Part shown: positions 35,048 through 45,017 of the stretch, piece by piece
Layout: each line of letters opens with the position of its first letter
How positions within the stretch are numbered: the stretch's first letter is position 1
Assembly (NCBI RefSeq): GCF_014200015.1
Contig: NZ_JACHOT010000005.1
Span: 248,001 to 312,000, forward strand
Length of the DNA stretch: 64,000 nt
Reading direction: 5' to 3'
Source of the DNA: Aminobacter niigataensis
GTDB taxonomy: Bacteria > Pseudomonadota > Alphaproteobacteria > Rhizobiales > Rhizobiaceae
Notes under the pieces: model-generated
What the model was told of the DNA's origin: nothing
Seen by the model: only the letters and a program-made list of their open reading frames with translations
Databases searched by the model: none
Position numbers and translations under genes: made by a program

Positions 35048-36520
35048 TTACGCCTTGCGGTGGGTCGGGTAGCTCGACGAGAAGATTTCCTCGACCGGCG
35101 GATGGCTGAAGGTGCGCAGCGGGTACTTGGCGATGACGCCGTCGAACTGCGTCTGCGCGCGCTTGCGATATTCACGGTCGTCGACACCCGGGATGACGCC
35201 ATTCTCCATGACGAAGCGGCCGGCGATCATCACGGTCGAGACCGACCGGGCCGAGGCGTTGAGCATCAGCGTCTGGATCGGGTCGATGGTCTGGCCCATG
35301 AACGGGTCGTCGAAATCGACGACGATCAGGTCGGCGGCGGAGCCGGCCTGCAGGCGGCCGAGGTCGGGACGGTTGAGCGCGTCGGCACCGCCAAGGGTGG
35401 CGGCATCATAATAATCCTCGGAACGGCAGCCGTCAGTACCGCCTTCCTCGATGCGGCAGAGCATCATGCCGACCTGCATGTTGAGGAACATGTCCGGCGG
35501 GTAGGTGTCGGTGCCGAGACCGATGCGGATGCCCATGTCGCGGTACTTGCGGAAGGACTGGAGCGCGTTGCCGTGGCGGGCCGAGACCAGCGGGCAATGG
35601 GCGATGGTGCCGCCGCCGTCGCGCAGGATCTCTAGGTCCCTGCCCGGCCGGTCGATGCCGTTGCGGCCACTGACATGGGTGCCGTGGGGCAGGATCGCGC
35701 GCGGCGACAGGAAGCCCAGGCTTTCGAGCCATTCGGCCGGGCTCATGCCGCGCAGCTTGAGCACGCTCTGGTACTCGAACGGCGACTGGCAGCAATGCAG
35801 GCGGATCGGCACGTCGAGCGCCTCGGCCGCGGCCGCTGAGGCCTTCAAGAGTTCGGGCGTGCAGGTCTCGATGCGGTCGGGGGCGAGCATGGTGCGGATC
35901 AGGCCATTAGCCTGGCCCTCGAACTTGCGGCAAAAATCAACCGCATCGGCGAGACCGTCGAGGCCGCGTTCCTCGTCGAAATGGTAGTCGATTGTGCCGT
36001 CGCGGCGGACGAAGCTGTTGCCCGAGCGGTAGGCTGGGCCGAGATAGACGCGCAGGCCGAGGTCGCGCGCGGCTTCGGCGGCAGCGCTGAACTCGCCTGT
36101 CGTTTCGCCCCACTGGCGATAGAACAGCGAGGCGATGGGCAGCGCGGTGGTGATGCCGGAGCGGATCAGCCTGGAGAAGGCGTAGCGCTTCTGGAACGCC
36201 AGCTCTTCCTCCGAGTACATCTCGAAGGGGCCGCTTTCCATGTAGGTTTCGGGCCAGATGCGGCCCTTCTTGACCGCTGGCTGGTTGTCGTAGCCGAGCA
36301 CGGTGGTGTCGAGGTCGGACAGCGCGTCGAGATCGACGAAGCCCGGGCCGATGAGGGCGTTGCCATAGTCGATGCGGCGAGCGACGGGGCCCTCATAGCC
36401 GTGGCCGACGAAGAGCACGCGGTCGCCTGATACAACGACTTCGCCATTGGGATAGAGCGCGTGGCGGCCGTCGACATGGCCGACGACCCAGCGGGCGGTG
36501 AGAAGCAAAGGTTCGGTCAT
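35048..36520 (-). CDS. Amidohydrolase superfamily protein lacking the HxH motif
   Basis: A 490-residue TrzN/AtzA-type amidohydrolase. Later metal and substrate residues are present: H242 (RLHCCQ), H279 and H282 (LPHGTHV), H308 in AHCPL and D338 (GTDTYPP). The first metal motif, usually HxH after the GFVD strand, reads DLDALSD at 63-69, so both histidines are absent. This variant seems to be a recognised subgroup of chlorohydrolase-like proteins, and catalysis may use one metal or none. It is the last gene of the operon and is followed by a terminator. Confidence 0.85.
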   Translation of the reverse strand: MTEPLLLTARWVVGHVDGRHALYPNGEVVVSGDRVLFVGHGYEGPVARRIDYGNALIGPGFVDLDALSDLDTTVLGYDNQPAVKKGRIWPETYMESGPFEMYSEEELAFQKRYAFSRLIRSGITTALPIASLFYRQWGETTGEFSAAAEAARDLGLRVYLGPAYRSGNSFVRRDGTIDYHFDEERGLDGLADAVDFCRKFEGQANGLIRTMLAPDRIETCTPELLKASAAAAEALDVPIRLHCCQSPFEYQSVLKLRGMSPAEWLESLGFLSPRAILPHGTHVSGRNGIDRPGRDLEILRDGGGTIAHCPLVSARHGNALQSFRKYRDMGIRIGLGTDTYPPDMFLNMQVGMMLCRIEEGGTDGCRSEDYYDAATLGGADALNRPDLGRLQAGSAADLIVVDFDDPFMGQTIDPIQTLMLNASARSVSTVMIAGRFVMENGVIPGVDDREYRKRAQTQFDGVIAKYPLRTFSHPPVEEIFSSSYPTHRKA

Positions 36521-36529
36521 TTCAAATTC

Positions 36530-37720
36530 TCATTCGACAGTGAAAAGGGCTTGGCCATCGCGCGCCACCGGCTTGCCGCGCTTGAGCACCAGCTTGCGCT
36601 TCGGACGGGCGGCAACGGCTTCCGGCACGGTCTCGGCATCGAGCAGGACGATGTCGGCGAAGGCGCCTTCGCGCAGGCCGTAGTCGGCGAGCTCCATGAC
36701 GTCGGCGCCGCCCTGGGTGCAGATATGCAGGGCGTATTCGACGTCGGCGTCGTTGCGGAAGTTGTTGCGCAGGCCGATGAACAGCGCGCGCTCCAGCATG
36801 TCGAGATTGCCGTAGGGACCCCAGGTGTCTCGGATACCGTCGGAGCCGGCGCAGAGACGCACGCCGGCACGGCGCAGCTCGGCCGCCATGGGCACGGGAC
36901 GCGATGCAGGCGCCGTGGTGGCAATGGCGATGTCCTGATGCGCCAACTGCTCGGTGAGCGAAGCGGCGCGGGCGCGGTCGGTCATGCCGAGGCAGAAGGC
37001 ATGGCTGATGGTGACCTTGCCCTGCATGCCGAGCGCGCGGGTCCGTTCGATGATCATCTCCATCGAGAAGGCGCCGAGGTCGTCGGCTTCGTGGAGGTGG
37101 ATGTCGATCGGCTTGCCGTGCTTCTCGGCGAGGCCGAAGATGGCGTCGAGCTGGCCCTTGGGGTCGCGGTCGATGCCGCAGGGGTCGAGGCCGCCGACGA
37201 CATCGGCGCCATTGGCAAGGGCTTCGTCCATCAGCTCCAGCGTGCCGGGGCGGATCATCAGGCCCGACTGCGGGAAGGCGACGATCTCGATGTCCATGAC
37301 ATCGCGGAAGCGTTCGCGCGTGGCGGCCACGCCCTCGAAGCACCACAGCTTCTGGTCGGTGTCGATGTCGACATGGCTGCGGATGGCGGTGGTGCCGTGC
37401 GAGGCGGCGAGCGCCACCTGGCGCGCCGACTGGCGGGCGGGATCGATGTTGAGTTCGCGGCGCAGGCGGCGCTCGGTCGAGATCTTGTCCTCAAGAGCCG
37501 GGCCGGCCTGATGGACATGCCAACCCATGCCCCACAGCGACTTGTCGAGATGGGCATGCGCCTCGATCAGGCCGGGAATGGCGATCGCGCCGCCGCCGTC
37601 CTCGACCTCGGCAGCCGAGGCGTCGGCCTTGCCGATGCGGACTATGCGGCCGTCGCGGATGAGGATGTCGGTCGCAGCACCACCGAAGGGCCGGACGTTC
37701 TTGAGGAGGAGTTCTGTCAT
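36530..37720 (-). CDS. Amidohydrolase (cytosine deaminase-like)
   Basis: A 396-residue amidohydrolase with the full metal set: HAH at 55-57 in LIEAHAHLDKS, IDIHLHEADD, ISHAFCLG and AGSDGIRDTWGP. The LDKS and HLHE pattern and the C-terminal GADVMELADYG place it close to CodA-type deaminases of heterocyclic amides. The reaction is hydrolytic ring deamination or amide cleavage; the substrate is not predicted. The ATG at 37720 lies behind GGAGGAG. It is separated by only 9 bases from the following amidohydrolase. Confidence 0.87.
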   Translation of the reverse strand: MTELLLKNVRPFGGAATDILIRDGRIVRIGKADASAAEVEDGGGAIAIPGLIEAHAHLDKSLWGMGWHVHQAGPALEDKISTERRLRRELNIDPARQSARQVALAASHGTTAIRSHVDIDTDQKLWCFEGVAATRERFRDVMDIEIVAFPQSGLMIRPGTLELMDEALANGADVVGGLDPCGIDRDPKGQLDAIFGLAEKHGKPIDIHLHEADDLGAFSMEMIIERTRALGMQGKVTISHAFCLGMTDRARAASLTEQLAHQDIAIATTAPASRPVPMAAELRRAGVRLCAGSDGIRDTWGPYGNLDMLERALFIGLRNNFRNDADVEYALHICTQGGADVMELADYGLREGAFADIVLLDAETVPEAVAARPKRKLVLKRGKPVARDGQALFTVE

Positions 37721-37785
37721 TTCAGCACCGCTGCATTCTCGAATTTCAGTGGAGCCGGGCGCGGACGCCCGGCGCATTCCCAGGG

Positions 37786-38448
37786 TCAGCCGGCGACCTT
37801 TTCCGGCTTCGATACGGCATAGCCGGCGGCTTCCTCGTGGTGGAGAAGCTCGGCCGGACGCTTGAGCACGAACTGGTTGTCGGCGACGATGTAGTTGTCG
37901 GCATGCAGCCGGGCGATCGGCTGGTAGACCTCCGGTCGGACGTAGCGGCCACGCTCGTCGAGGCATTCGTCGCGGACATACATCTGCACCACCTCGCCAA
38001 TGACGATGGTGCGGCGGCCATAGTCGAGGATCTGCGACACCCGGCATTCCATGGCGCAGGGCGATTCCTCGATGCGAGGGGCCGCGACCTTGACCGACGG
38101 GGTGCTGGTCAGCCCGGCCAACTCGATCTCGTCGACGTCGCTGGGGAAGTTGATGCCGGTAACGATCATCTCGTTGGCGATCGCCATGTCGACCATGTGG
38201 ACGACGAACTCGCCCGAGCGCCTGATGTTGGCGACGGTATCCTTGGCGGTGCCGTCGGGGCGGGTCTGCATGCCGAGGATGAGCAACGGCGGCTCGTGCG
38301 AGAACACGTTGAAGAAGCTCATCGGCGCGGCATTGTTGCAGCCGTGCTCGTCGATGGTGGTGACCAGCGCTATGGGACGCGGCCCAACGAAGCTGCACAG
38401 CAGCCGGTAGCGGTCGTTTTCGGGCAGCTCGGCGAAATCGAAATCCAT
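37786..38448 (-). CDS. Flavin reductase-like (DIM6/NTAB) protein
   Basis: A 220-residue flavoprotein of the split-barrel FMN-binding fold. LCSFVGPRPIALVTT opens the domain, then NNAAPMSFFNVFSHEPPLLILG and DTVANIRRSGEFVVHMV. Such proteins reduce FMN with NAD(P)H for a partner monooxygenase or act on a substrate directly. No monooxygenase is encoded nearby. It starts at the ATG at 38448 and is transcribed with the ABC transporter genes just upstream (10-base gap). Confidence 0.88.
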   Translation of the reverse strand: MDFDFAELPENDRYRLLCSFVGPRPIALVTTIDEHGCNNAAPMSFFNVFSHEPPLLILGMQTRPDGTAKDTVANIRRSGEFVVHMVDMAIANEMIVTGINFPSDVDEIELAGLTSTPSVKVAAPRIEESPCAMECRVSQILDYGRRTIVIGEVVQMYVRDECLDERGRYVRPEVYQPIARLHADNYIVADNQFVLKRPAELLHHEEAAGYAVSKPEKVAG

Positions 38449-38458
38449 TTTTTCTCCC

Positions 38459-39528
<1,070 letters not shown>

Positions 39529-39532
<4 letters not shown>

Positions 39533-40497
39533 GGCGTCACCCCTTCATAGAGCAGGCAGGCGGCGGCACCGTCGGCGAGCTGGCGCAGTTCGGGCCTTAC
39601 ACGGTGGCATTCGGCGAAGACCTTGGGGCAGCGCGGATTGAAGGCGCAGCCGCTCGGGATGTCGGTCAGGCGCGGCATAGAGCCCTCGATCTGGATCAGC
39701 CGTTCTGGACGCGGACCGACGCGCGGGATCGAACCCATCAGGCCGGCCGTATAGGGATGGCTCGGCTTCTGCAGCACATGCGCGACCGGGCCGATCTCGG
39801 CGAGGCGTCCGGCATACATCACCGCGACACGGTCGGCGGTCTCGGCGATGACGCCCATGTCGTGGGTGACAAGGATCGCGGCCGCATTGCGCTCGCGGCA
39901 GACCCGCTTGAGCAGCGCGATGATCTGTGCCTGAACCGAAACGTCGAGCGCGGTCGTCGGCTCGTCGGCGATGATCAGCCGCGGCTCGGCGCAGAGTGCC
40001 AGGGCGATGACCACGCGCTGGCGCATGCCGCCGGAGAACTGGTGCGGGTACTGGTCGAAGCGCCTGTCGGGCGCCGGGATGCCGACCTCGGCGAGCCAGC
40101 CGATGGCGCGCTTCTTGGCTTCCGCTGCGGACATCGGCAAATGCGTGCGGATCGTCTCGACCAGTTGCTCGCCGACAGTGAACAGCGGGTTGAGGCTGGT
40201 CAGCGGGTCCTGGAAGATCGCGCCGATGTGGCGGCCACGGATCTTGCGCATCTCGTCGGGCGACAAATTGTCGATGCGCTTGCCGTCGAGACGGATCTGG
40301 CCGCCGCCGATGCGGCCGGGCGGTTCGAGCAGGCCGATGACGGCAGCGCCGGTCATCGACTTGCCGGCGCCGGACTCGCCGACGACGCCGAGGATCTCGC
40401 CCTGTTCGACGTTGAAGGAGACGTTGTCGACGGCGGTGAGCACGCCCTTGCGGGTGGGGAACTCGACTTTCAGATTTTCGACTTCGAGCAGGGCCAT
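39529..40497 (-). CDS. ABC transporter ATP-binding protein, DppD type
   Basis: A 322-residue ATPase with Walker A GESGAGKSM at 40-48, signature FSGGMRQRVVIALAL, Walker B LIIADEPTTALDV and the C-terminal oligo_HPY domain (GCAFNPRCPKVFAEC). It forms a heterodimer with the following DppF-type subunit to drive uptake across the inner membrane. Confidence 0.94.
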
Positions 40498-40501
40498 GGC
40501 C

Positions 40502-41437
40502 TTACCTCAGCTTCGGATTGAGGGCGTCGCGCAGCCAGTCGCCGATCAGGTTGACGGCGAGGACCAGCACGGCGAGCGTTGCCGACGGGAAGATGACGAC
40601 CCACCAGATGCCGGAGAACAGGTACTCGTTGCCGACGCGGATGAGCGTGCCGAGCGAAGGCTGGGTCGCCGGCATGCCGACGCCGAGGAACGACAAGGTC
40701 GCTTCCGTCAGCACGGCCATGCCTAGATTGATGGTGGCGATGACCAGCACCGGGCCGAGCACGTTGGGCAGGATGTGGGTGAGCATGATGCGCAGGCGGC
40801 CGACGCCGATGGTGCGGGCTGCCTGGACGTATTCGCGCTGGCGCTCGACCAGCGTCGAGCCGCGCACGGTGCGGGCGTATTGCACCCAGTTGGTGAGCCC
40901 GATGGCCAGCACGAGAACGAGGATGGCCGCGCTCTCGTGCTGGTTGGCGGGGAGGATGCCACGCATGACACCGTTGATAAGCAGTGCGACGAGGATCGCC
41001 GGGAAGCTCAGTAGAACATCGGCGACGCGCATGATGACGGCATCGACGATGCCGCCGACGAAGCCGCCGACCAGACCGAGGAAGACGCCGAGCACGGCAG
41101 CGAGGATGACCGAGGCGAAGCCGACGAAGAGCGAGATGCGCAGGCCGTAGAGGATCGACGACAGCACGTCGCGCGCCTGGGTGTCGGTGCCGAGGATGTA
41201 GGCCGGGTTGGAACCTTCCATCCAGGCCGGCGGCAGTTCGCTGTCGAGCAGGTTGAGGTGGGCGATGTCGAACGGATCAAAGGGCGCGATCACCGGCGCG
41301 AAGATCGCGCCGAAAAACAGCAGCGCCAGCGCGACAGCGGCGATGACCGTCGTCCTGGAACGGCGGAAGCTGTAGAATAGGTCGCTGTCGGCGAAACTGC
41401 GCAAGCGCCCGGTGAAGGAGGTATCACTCATGGTCAT
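40502..41437 (-). CDS. ABC transporter permease, DppC type
   Basis: A 311-residue permease with an N-terminal OppC extension (SRTTVIAAVALALLFFGAIFAPVIAPFDP) and the BPD_transp_1 domain ending in the EAA loop (ALNPKLR at the very end, GDWLRDAL before it). About six membrane segments. The gene sits between dppB- and dppD-type genes. Two ATGs are possible (41437 and 41431). Confidence 0.93.
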   Translation of the reverse strand: MTMSDTSFTGRLRSFADSDLFYSFRRSRTTVIAAVALALLFFGAIFAPVIAPFDPFDIAHLNLLDSELPPAWMEGSNPAYILGTDTQARDVLSSILYGLRISLFVGFASVILAAVLGVFLGLVGGFVGGIVDAVIMRVADVLLSFPAILVALLINGVMRGILPANQHESAAILVLVLAIGLTNWVQYARTVRGSTLVERQREYVQAARTIGVGRLRIMLTHILPNVLGPVLVIATINLGMAVLTEATLSFLGVGMPATQPSLGTLIRVGNEYLFSGIWWVVIFPSATLAVLVLAVNLIGDWLRDALNPKLR

Positions 41438-41446
41438 GGGTTCCCG

Positions 41447-42439
41447 TCAGGCGCCCTTCCCGGAGGCCCGGGTCGGATCGGTGCGAAGGCGCGGATCGAT
41501 GACGTTGTAGAGAAGGTCGACGCTGGTGTTGATGATGACGAAGATCAGCGAGACCATGACGAGATAGGCTGCCATGACCGGCACGTCGGTGAAGTTGACG
41601 GCCTGGATGAACAGCGCGCCCATGCCCGGCCACTGGAACACCGTCTCGGTGATGATGGCGAAGGCAATGAGGCCACCGAGCTGAAGCCCGAAGATGGTGA
41701 CGACGGGGATCAGCGTGTTCTTGAGCGCATGGCGGAAATGAATGGCGCGGCTCTTCAGCCCGCGCGCCTTGGCGAACTTGATGTAGTCGGCGCGCAGTAC
41801 CTCCAGCATCTCGGCGCGCACCAGCCGCATGATCAGCGTCAGCTGGAACAGGCACAGCATGAAGGACGGCAGGATCAGCGCCTTGAGGCCGGAGGCGGTG
41901 AGGAAGCCCGTCGACCACCAGCCGACGTCGATGACGTCGCCGCGGCCGAAGGACGGCAGCCAGCCGAGCCAGACCGAGAACACCAGGATGAGCAGGATGC
42001 CGGTGACGAAGGTAGGCAGCGAAATGCCGATCAGCGACATGATCTGCAGGCCCTGGCTGAGCACCCCACGGGGCTTGAGCGCGGTGTAGATGCCAAGCGG
42101 AATACCGAGCACCAGCGACAGCATGGCGGCGACCAGCACCAGTTCGGCTGTGGCCGGGAAGCGTTCGGCGAGCAGCGCGCTGACCGGACGGCTGTTGCGG
42201 TAGGAGACGCCGAAATCGCCCTTGGCGGCATTGACGACGAAACGGCCGTACTGGAGGACCAGCGGGTCGTCGAGACGCAGGCGCTGACGCACCTCCTCAC
42301 GCTGGACCTGGGTGGCATCCTGGCTGACGATGTTGTTGACCGGGTCGCCGAGGAAACGGAACATCAGGAAGGCGATGAACGCCACGGCAAGCATGACCAT
42401 GACGGCCTGCAGCAGACGGCGGACGAGGAATACGAACAT
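41447..42439 (-). CDS. ABC transporter permease, DppB type
   Basis: A 330-residue permease. MFVFLVRRLLQAVMVMLAVAFIAFLMFRFLGDP is the typical OppB opening, and the transmembrane domain ends in DPRLRTDP. The EAA loop near KARGLKSRAIHFRHALKN contacts the ATPases. It follows the binding-protein gene after 94 bases that contain two hairpins. Confidence 0.93.
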   Translation of the reverse strand: MFVFLVRRLLQAVMVMLAVAFIAFLMFRFLGDPVNNIVSQDATQVQREEVRQRLRLDDPLVLQYGRFVVNAAKGDFGVSYRNSRPVSALLAERFPATAELVLVAAMLSLVLGIPLGIYTALKPRGVLSQGLQIMSLIGISLPTFVTGILLILVFSVWLGWLPSFGRGDVIDVGWWSTGFLTASGLKALILPSFMLCLFQLTLIMRLVRAEMLEVLRADYIKFAKARGLKSRAIHFRHALKNTLIPVVTIFGLQLGGLIAFAIITETVFQWPGMGALFIQAVNFTDVPVMAAYLVMVSLIFVIINTSVDLLYNVIDPRLRTDPTRASGKGA

Positions 42440-42462
42440 CGTCGCAGCTCCCTTGGAGGTAG

Positions 42463-42523
42463 GCCCGCTTCGTGGGGGCGGGCTTGCCGGTAGCGAAAGC
42501 CCCTGCCCTAGATGGACAGGGGC
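42463..42523. promoter_or_regulatory. Intercistronic hairpins between binding protein and permease
   Basis: GCCCCTGCCC at 42499-42508 pairs with GGACAGGGGC at 42514-42523 (one G-U pair), followed on the minus strand by TTTCG; GCCCGC (42463-42468) pairs with GCGGGC (42478-42483). They lie just after the binding-protein stop codon and probably make the downstream permease genes less expressed than the binding protein by stabilising or terminating part of the transcripts. Confidence 0.5.
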
Positions 42524-42533
42524 CCGGTTCGAC

Positions 42534-44105
42534 TTACTTGACGTTGACGTACCAGAGGCGGAGCAGGTCGTCGGCGGTCTGGACCACCTCGACGTTGTCG
42601 CGCACTGCCCATGACAGCGGCTGTTGGTGCAGCGGCAGCCAGGCGACTTCCTGCTCGGTGATGCCGAAGGCCTCGACCATCATCGCGCGGCGCTTGGCCT
42701 CGTCGAGTTCGACGTCGATCTTCTTGACCAGTTCGTCGACCTTGGCGTTCTTGTAGCCGCCGGGGTTCCAGGTGCCGAGCTTCTCCTCGGGCGAGTGCAG
42801 CATGGCCGACAGCACGGAGAAGCCGTCGAGCATCGGCAGCGTCGCCCAGCCGATCATGAACATGTCGGTCTGGCCTTCCTGCGCCTTCTTGAAGTGCAGG
42901 GTGCGTGCCTCGGTGACAAGCTTGGCGTTGAGGCCGACCTGGGCCAGCATCGCCGTCATCGCCTGGCAGACTTCCTCGTCGTTGACGTAGGCATCGTTGG
43001 GGCAGTTCATGTTGAACTGGAAGCCGTCGGCATAGCCGGCCTCGGCCAGCAGCGCCTTGGCGGCCGCCGGATCATAGGGGAAACGCTCGTTGAGCTTGGC
43101 GTCGAAGCCAGGCACCTCGGGCGCGATCTGCATGCCGGAGACGCGCGACTTGCCGCGCATGATCTTGTCGCGGACCAGATCCATGTTGATGGCCTGGTAG
43201 ACGGCCTTGCGAACACGTGCATCCTTGAACGGATTGCCTTCGACGTTTCCGTCGACGAGCTTATCGCGCATGTTGAAGTTCATCATGATGGTGCGCAGGC
43301 CCGGATTTTCCAGAACCTTGGTGCCGGGGTTCGAGGCGATGCGCTTGGCATCCTGCAGCGGCGACGGCGTGATGATGTCGACCTCGCCCGAGAGCAGCGC
43401 TGCGACGCGGGTGGCGTCGGAGGCGATCGGGGTGAAGATAACCTTGGTCAGGTTGTGCTGCGGCTTGTCCCACCAGCCTTCGTTGACGACCAGAACGGTC
43501 TGGGCATCGGGGCGGCGGCTTTCGAGCTTGAACGGACCGGTGCCGTTGGCATGGGTCGAGGTGTAGCCTTCCTGGCCGAGCTCGGCGTTGATCGGCTTGA
43601 CCGCATTGTTCTTCTCCAGCCAGCCGGCATCGAAGACGGCGATGTTGGTGAGATAGTTGTTAAGCAGCGGCGTCGGGCCGGCGAGGTGCAGGTCGACGGT
43701 GTAGTCGTCGACCTTCTCGACCGACTTGAGCGCCGGCAAGTTGCCCTTGATCGGCGAATTCTCGTCGACGGCGCGCATCAGCGACATGATGACGTCGTCG
43801 GCACCGAAATCGGCACCATCATGGAACTTGACGCCCTGGCGCAGCTTGTAGCGGACGACGTCGGGCTTGACGACTTCCCAGGACAGGGCCAGCGCCGGCT
43901 CGATCTTCAGTTCCTTGTTGTAGCGGACCAGCGGCTCGTAGATGTGCTGTAGGAAATTGTTCGAGAAGCTGTCGGTCATCGAATCCGGGTCGAGCCCGTA
44001 GATGTCGCCGGCCGCAGCATAACGCAGCTCGGCTGCGCTCGCGTTGCCCATCATGCCAAGCTGGACCAGAGCCGCGGCGGTGGCCGCGAGCAGGAACTTC
44101 TTCAT
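42534..44105 (-). CDS. ABC transporter substrate-binding protein, family 5 (DppA-like)
   Basis: A 523-residue periplasmic binding protein. A signal peptide (KKFLLAATAAALVQLGMMGNASA) precedes ELRYAAAGDIYGLDP, and the SBP_bac_5 domain runs to the end. The ligand class of relatives includes peptides, opines, glutathione and nickel. The ATG at 44105 is behind GGGAGGAG. It is the first gene of the operon and lies opposite the GntR gene. Confidence 0.94.
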   Translation of the reverse strand: MKKFLLAATAAALVQLGMMGNASAAELRYAAAGDIYGLDPDSMTDSFSNNFLQHIYEPLVRYNKELKIEPALALSWEVVKPDVVRYKLRQGVKFHDGADFGADDVIMSLMRAVDENSPIKGNLPALKSVEKVDDYTVDLHLAGPTPLLNNYLTNIAVFDAGWLEKNNAVKPINAELGQEGYTSTHANGTGPFKLESRRPDAQTVLVVNEGWWDKPQHNLTKVIFTPIASDATRVAALLSGEVDIITPSPLQDAKRIASNPGTKVLENPGLRTIMMNFNMRDKLVDGNVEGNPFKDARVRKAVYQAINMDLVRDKIMRGKSRVSGMQIAPEVPGFDAKLNERFPYDPAAAKALLAEAGYADGFQFNMNCPNDAYVNDEEVCQAMTAMLAQVGLNAKLVTEARTLHFKKAQEGQTDMFMIGWATLPMLDGFSVLSAMLHSPEEKLGTWNPGGYKNAKVDELVKKIDVELDEAKRRAMMVEAFGITEQEVAWLPLHQQPLSWAVRDNVEVVQTADDLLRLWYVNVK

Positions 44106-44204
44106 TGAACTCCTCCCGTTACAGAACCAGTGGACCCGCGCCTTCACGTTTGCAGGGCGCCTTTGGGCTCCATCCATTTAACGCTGACATCGTATCCAAT
44201 TATT

Positions 44205-44259
44205 GTCAACAATCTATGTCGACAAATTTGTTGACTTGCGGCGTTTTTGGGTTTGAATA
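44205..44259. promoter_or_regulatory. Putative GntR operator and gntR promoter in the divergent gap
   Basis: GTCAACAA at 44205-44212 is complementary to TTGTTGAC at 44228-44235, a 15-base spacer apart, as expected for a dimeric FCD-type GntR regulator. TTGACT at 44231-44236 with TGAATA at 44254-44259 (17-base spacing) can serve as the plus-strand promoter, so the repeat's right arm overlaps its -35. It lies 65-100 bases from both divergent start codons. Confidence 0.55.
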
Positions 44260-44300
44260 GGCTGCGGGTCGCACATCGGACCCGGCGGGAGGAGGATTGG

Positions 44301-44990
44301 ATGGACGCTGAAGCGGGCAAGCGACATGCCACCGATCAAGAGATTTACGAGAAAATCTGGAACGCGATTGCCGAACGGCAGGTCGGCCCCGGCACACGGC
44401 TGAAGGAAGAGCAACTCGCCGACATCTTCAGCGCCAGCCGGGCGCGTATCCGCCATGTATTGCAGAATCTGGCGCGCGACGGTCTGATCACATTGGTTCC
44501 AAACCGTGGCGCTTTTGTATCCAAACCATCGATCGAAGAGGCACGCGATGTCTTCTTCGCCCGCCGCACCATCGAGGAGCGACTGGTCGAGCGGCTGTGC
44601 GCGACGATCGACGCCGGCGGCATCGAGCGGCTCAGCCAACATGTCGAGGCCGAGCGCAAGGCCCACCAAAGCGGCGACGTTGCCGGCGCCATCCGGCTGT
44701 CGGGCGCGTTCCACATGCTGATCGCCGAACTGGCGCAGTCGCAGATCCTGGCCAGCCTCCTGCGCGACCTTGTCTCGCGGACGTCGCTGATCATGGCGAT
44801 GTACCAGCAGAAGGACGTGCTGAATTGCGGCCCCGACGAGCACGCGGACATCGTCGCCAGCATCACCGCGCGCGACGCCAGGAAGGCGCTGGCCGTCATG
44901 CACCACCATCTCGCCCATATCGAAAACCAGCTCGACCTGGAAAGCGACCGCGTCGCCGCGCGCGACCTGGAAGACATTCTCGGCCTCTGA
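44301..44990 (+). CDS. GntR family regulator with FCD domain
   Basis: A 229-residue FadR-type regulator: an N-terminal winged helix (EIYEKIWNAIAERQVGPGTRLKEEQLADIF, SASRARIRHVLQNLARDGLI, VPNRGAFVSKP), then the helical FCD ligand domain with the metal-site histidines in HMLIAEL and MHHHLAHIENQ. It is divergent from the ABC operon and 27 bases before the plus-strand amidohydrolase, so it very likely senses the operon's substrate. The ATG at 44301 lies behind GGAGGAGG. Confidence 0.92.
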   Translation: MDAEAGKRHATDQEIYEKIWNAIAERQVGPGTRLKEEQLADIFSASRARIRHVLQNLARDGLITLVPNRGAFVSKPSIEEARDVFFARRTIEERLVERLCATIDAGGIERLSQHVEAERKAHQSGDVAGAIRLSGAFHMLIAELAQSQILASLLRDLVSRTSLIMAMYQQKDVLNCGPDEHADIVASITARDARKALAVMHHHLAHIENQLDLESDRVAARDLEDILGL

Positions 44991-45017
44991 GCGGGCCAAA
45001 ATTGGAAAGCAGAAGAC

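Noticed and set aside
37721-37785. Extension of the cytosine deaminase-like gene upstream to 38398 as one long protein
   Set aside because: The added translation is antisense-frame sequence of the flavin reductase; a good ribosome binding site precedes the ATG at 37720.
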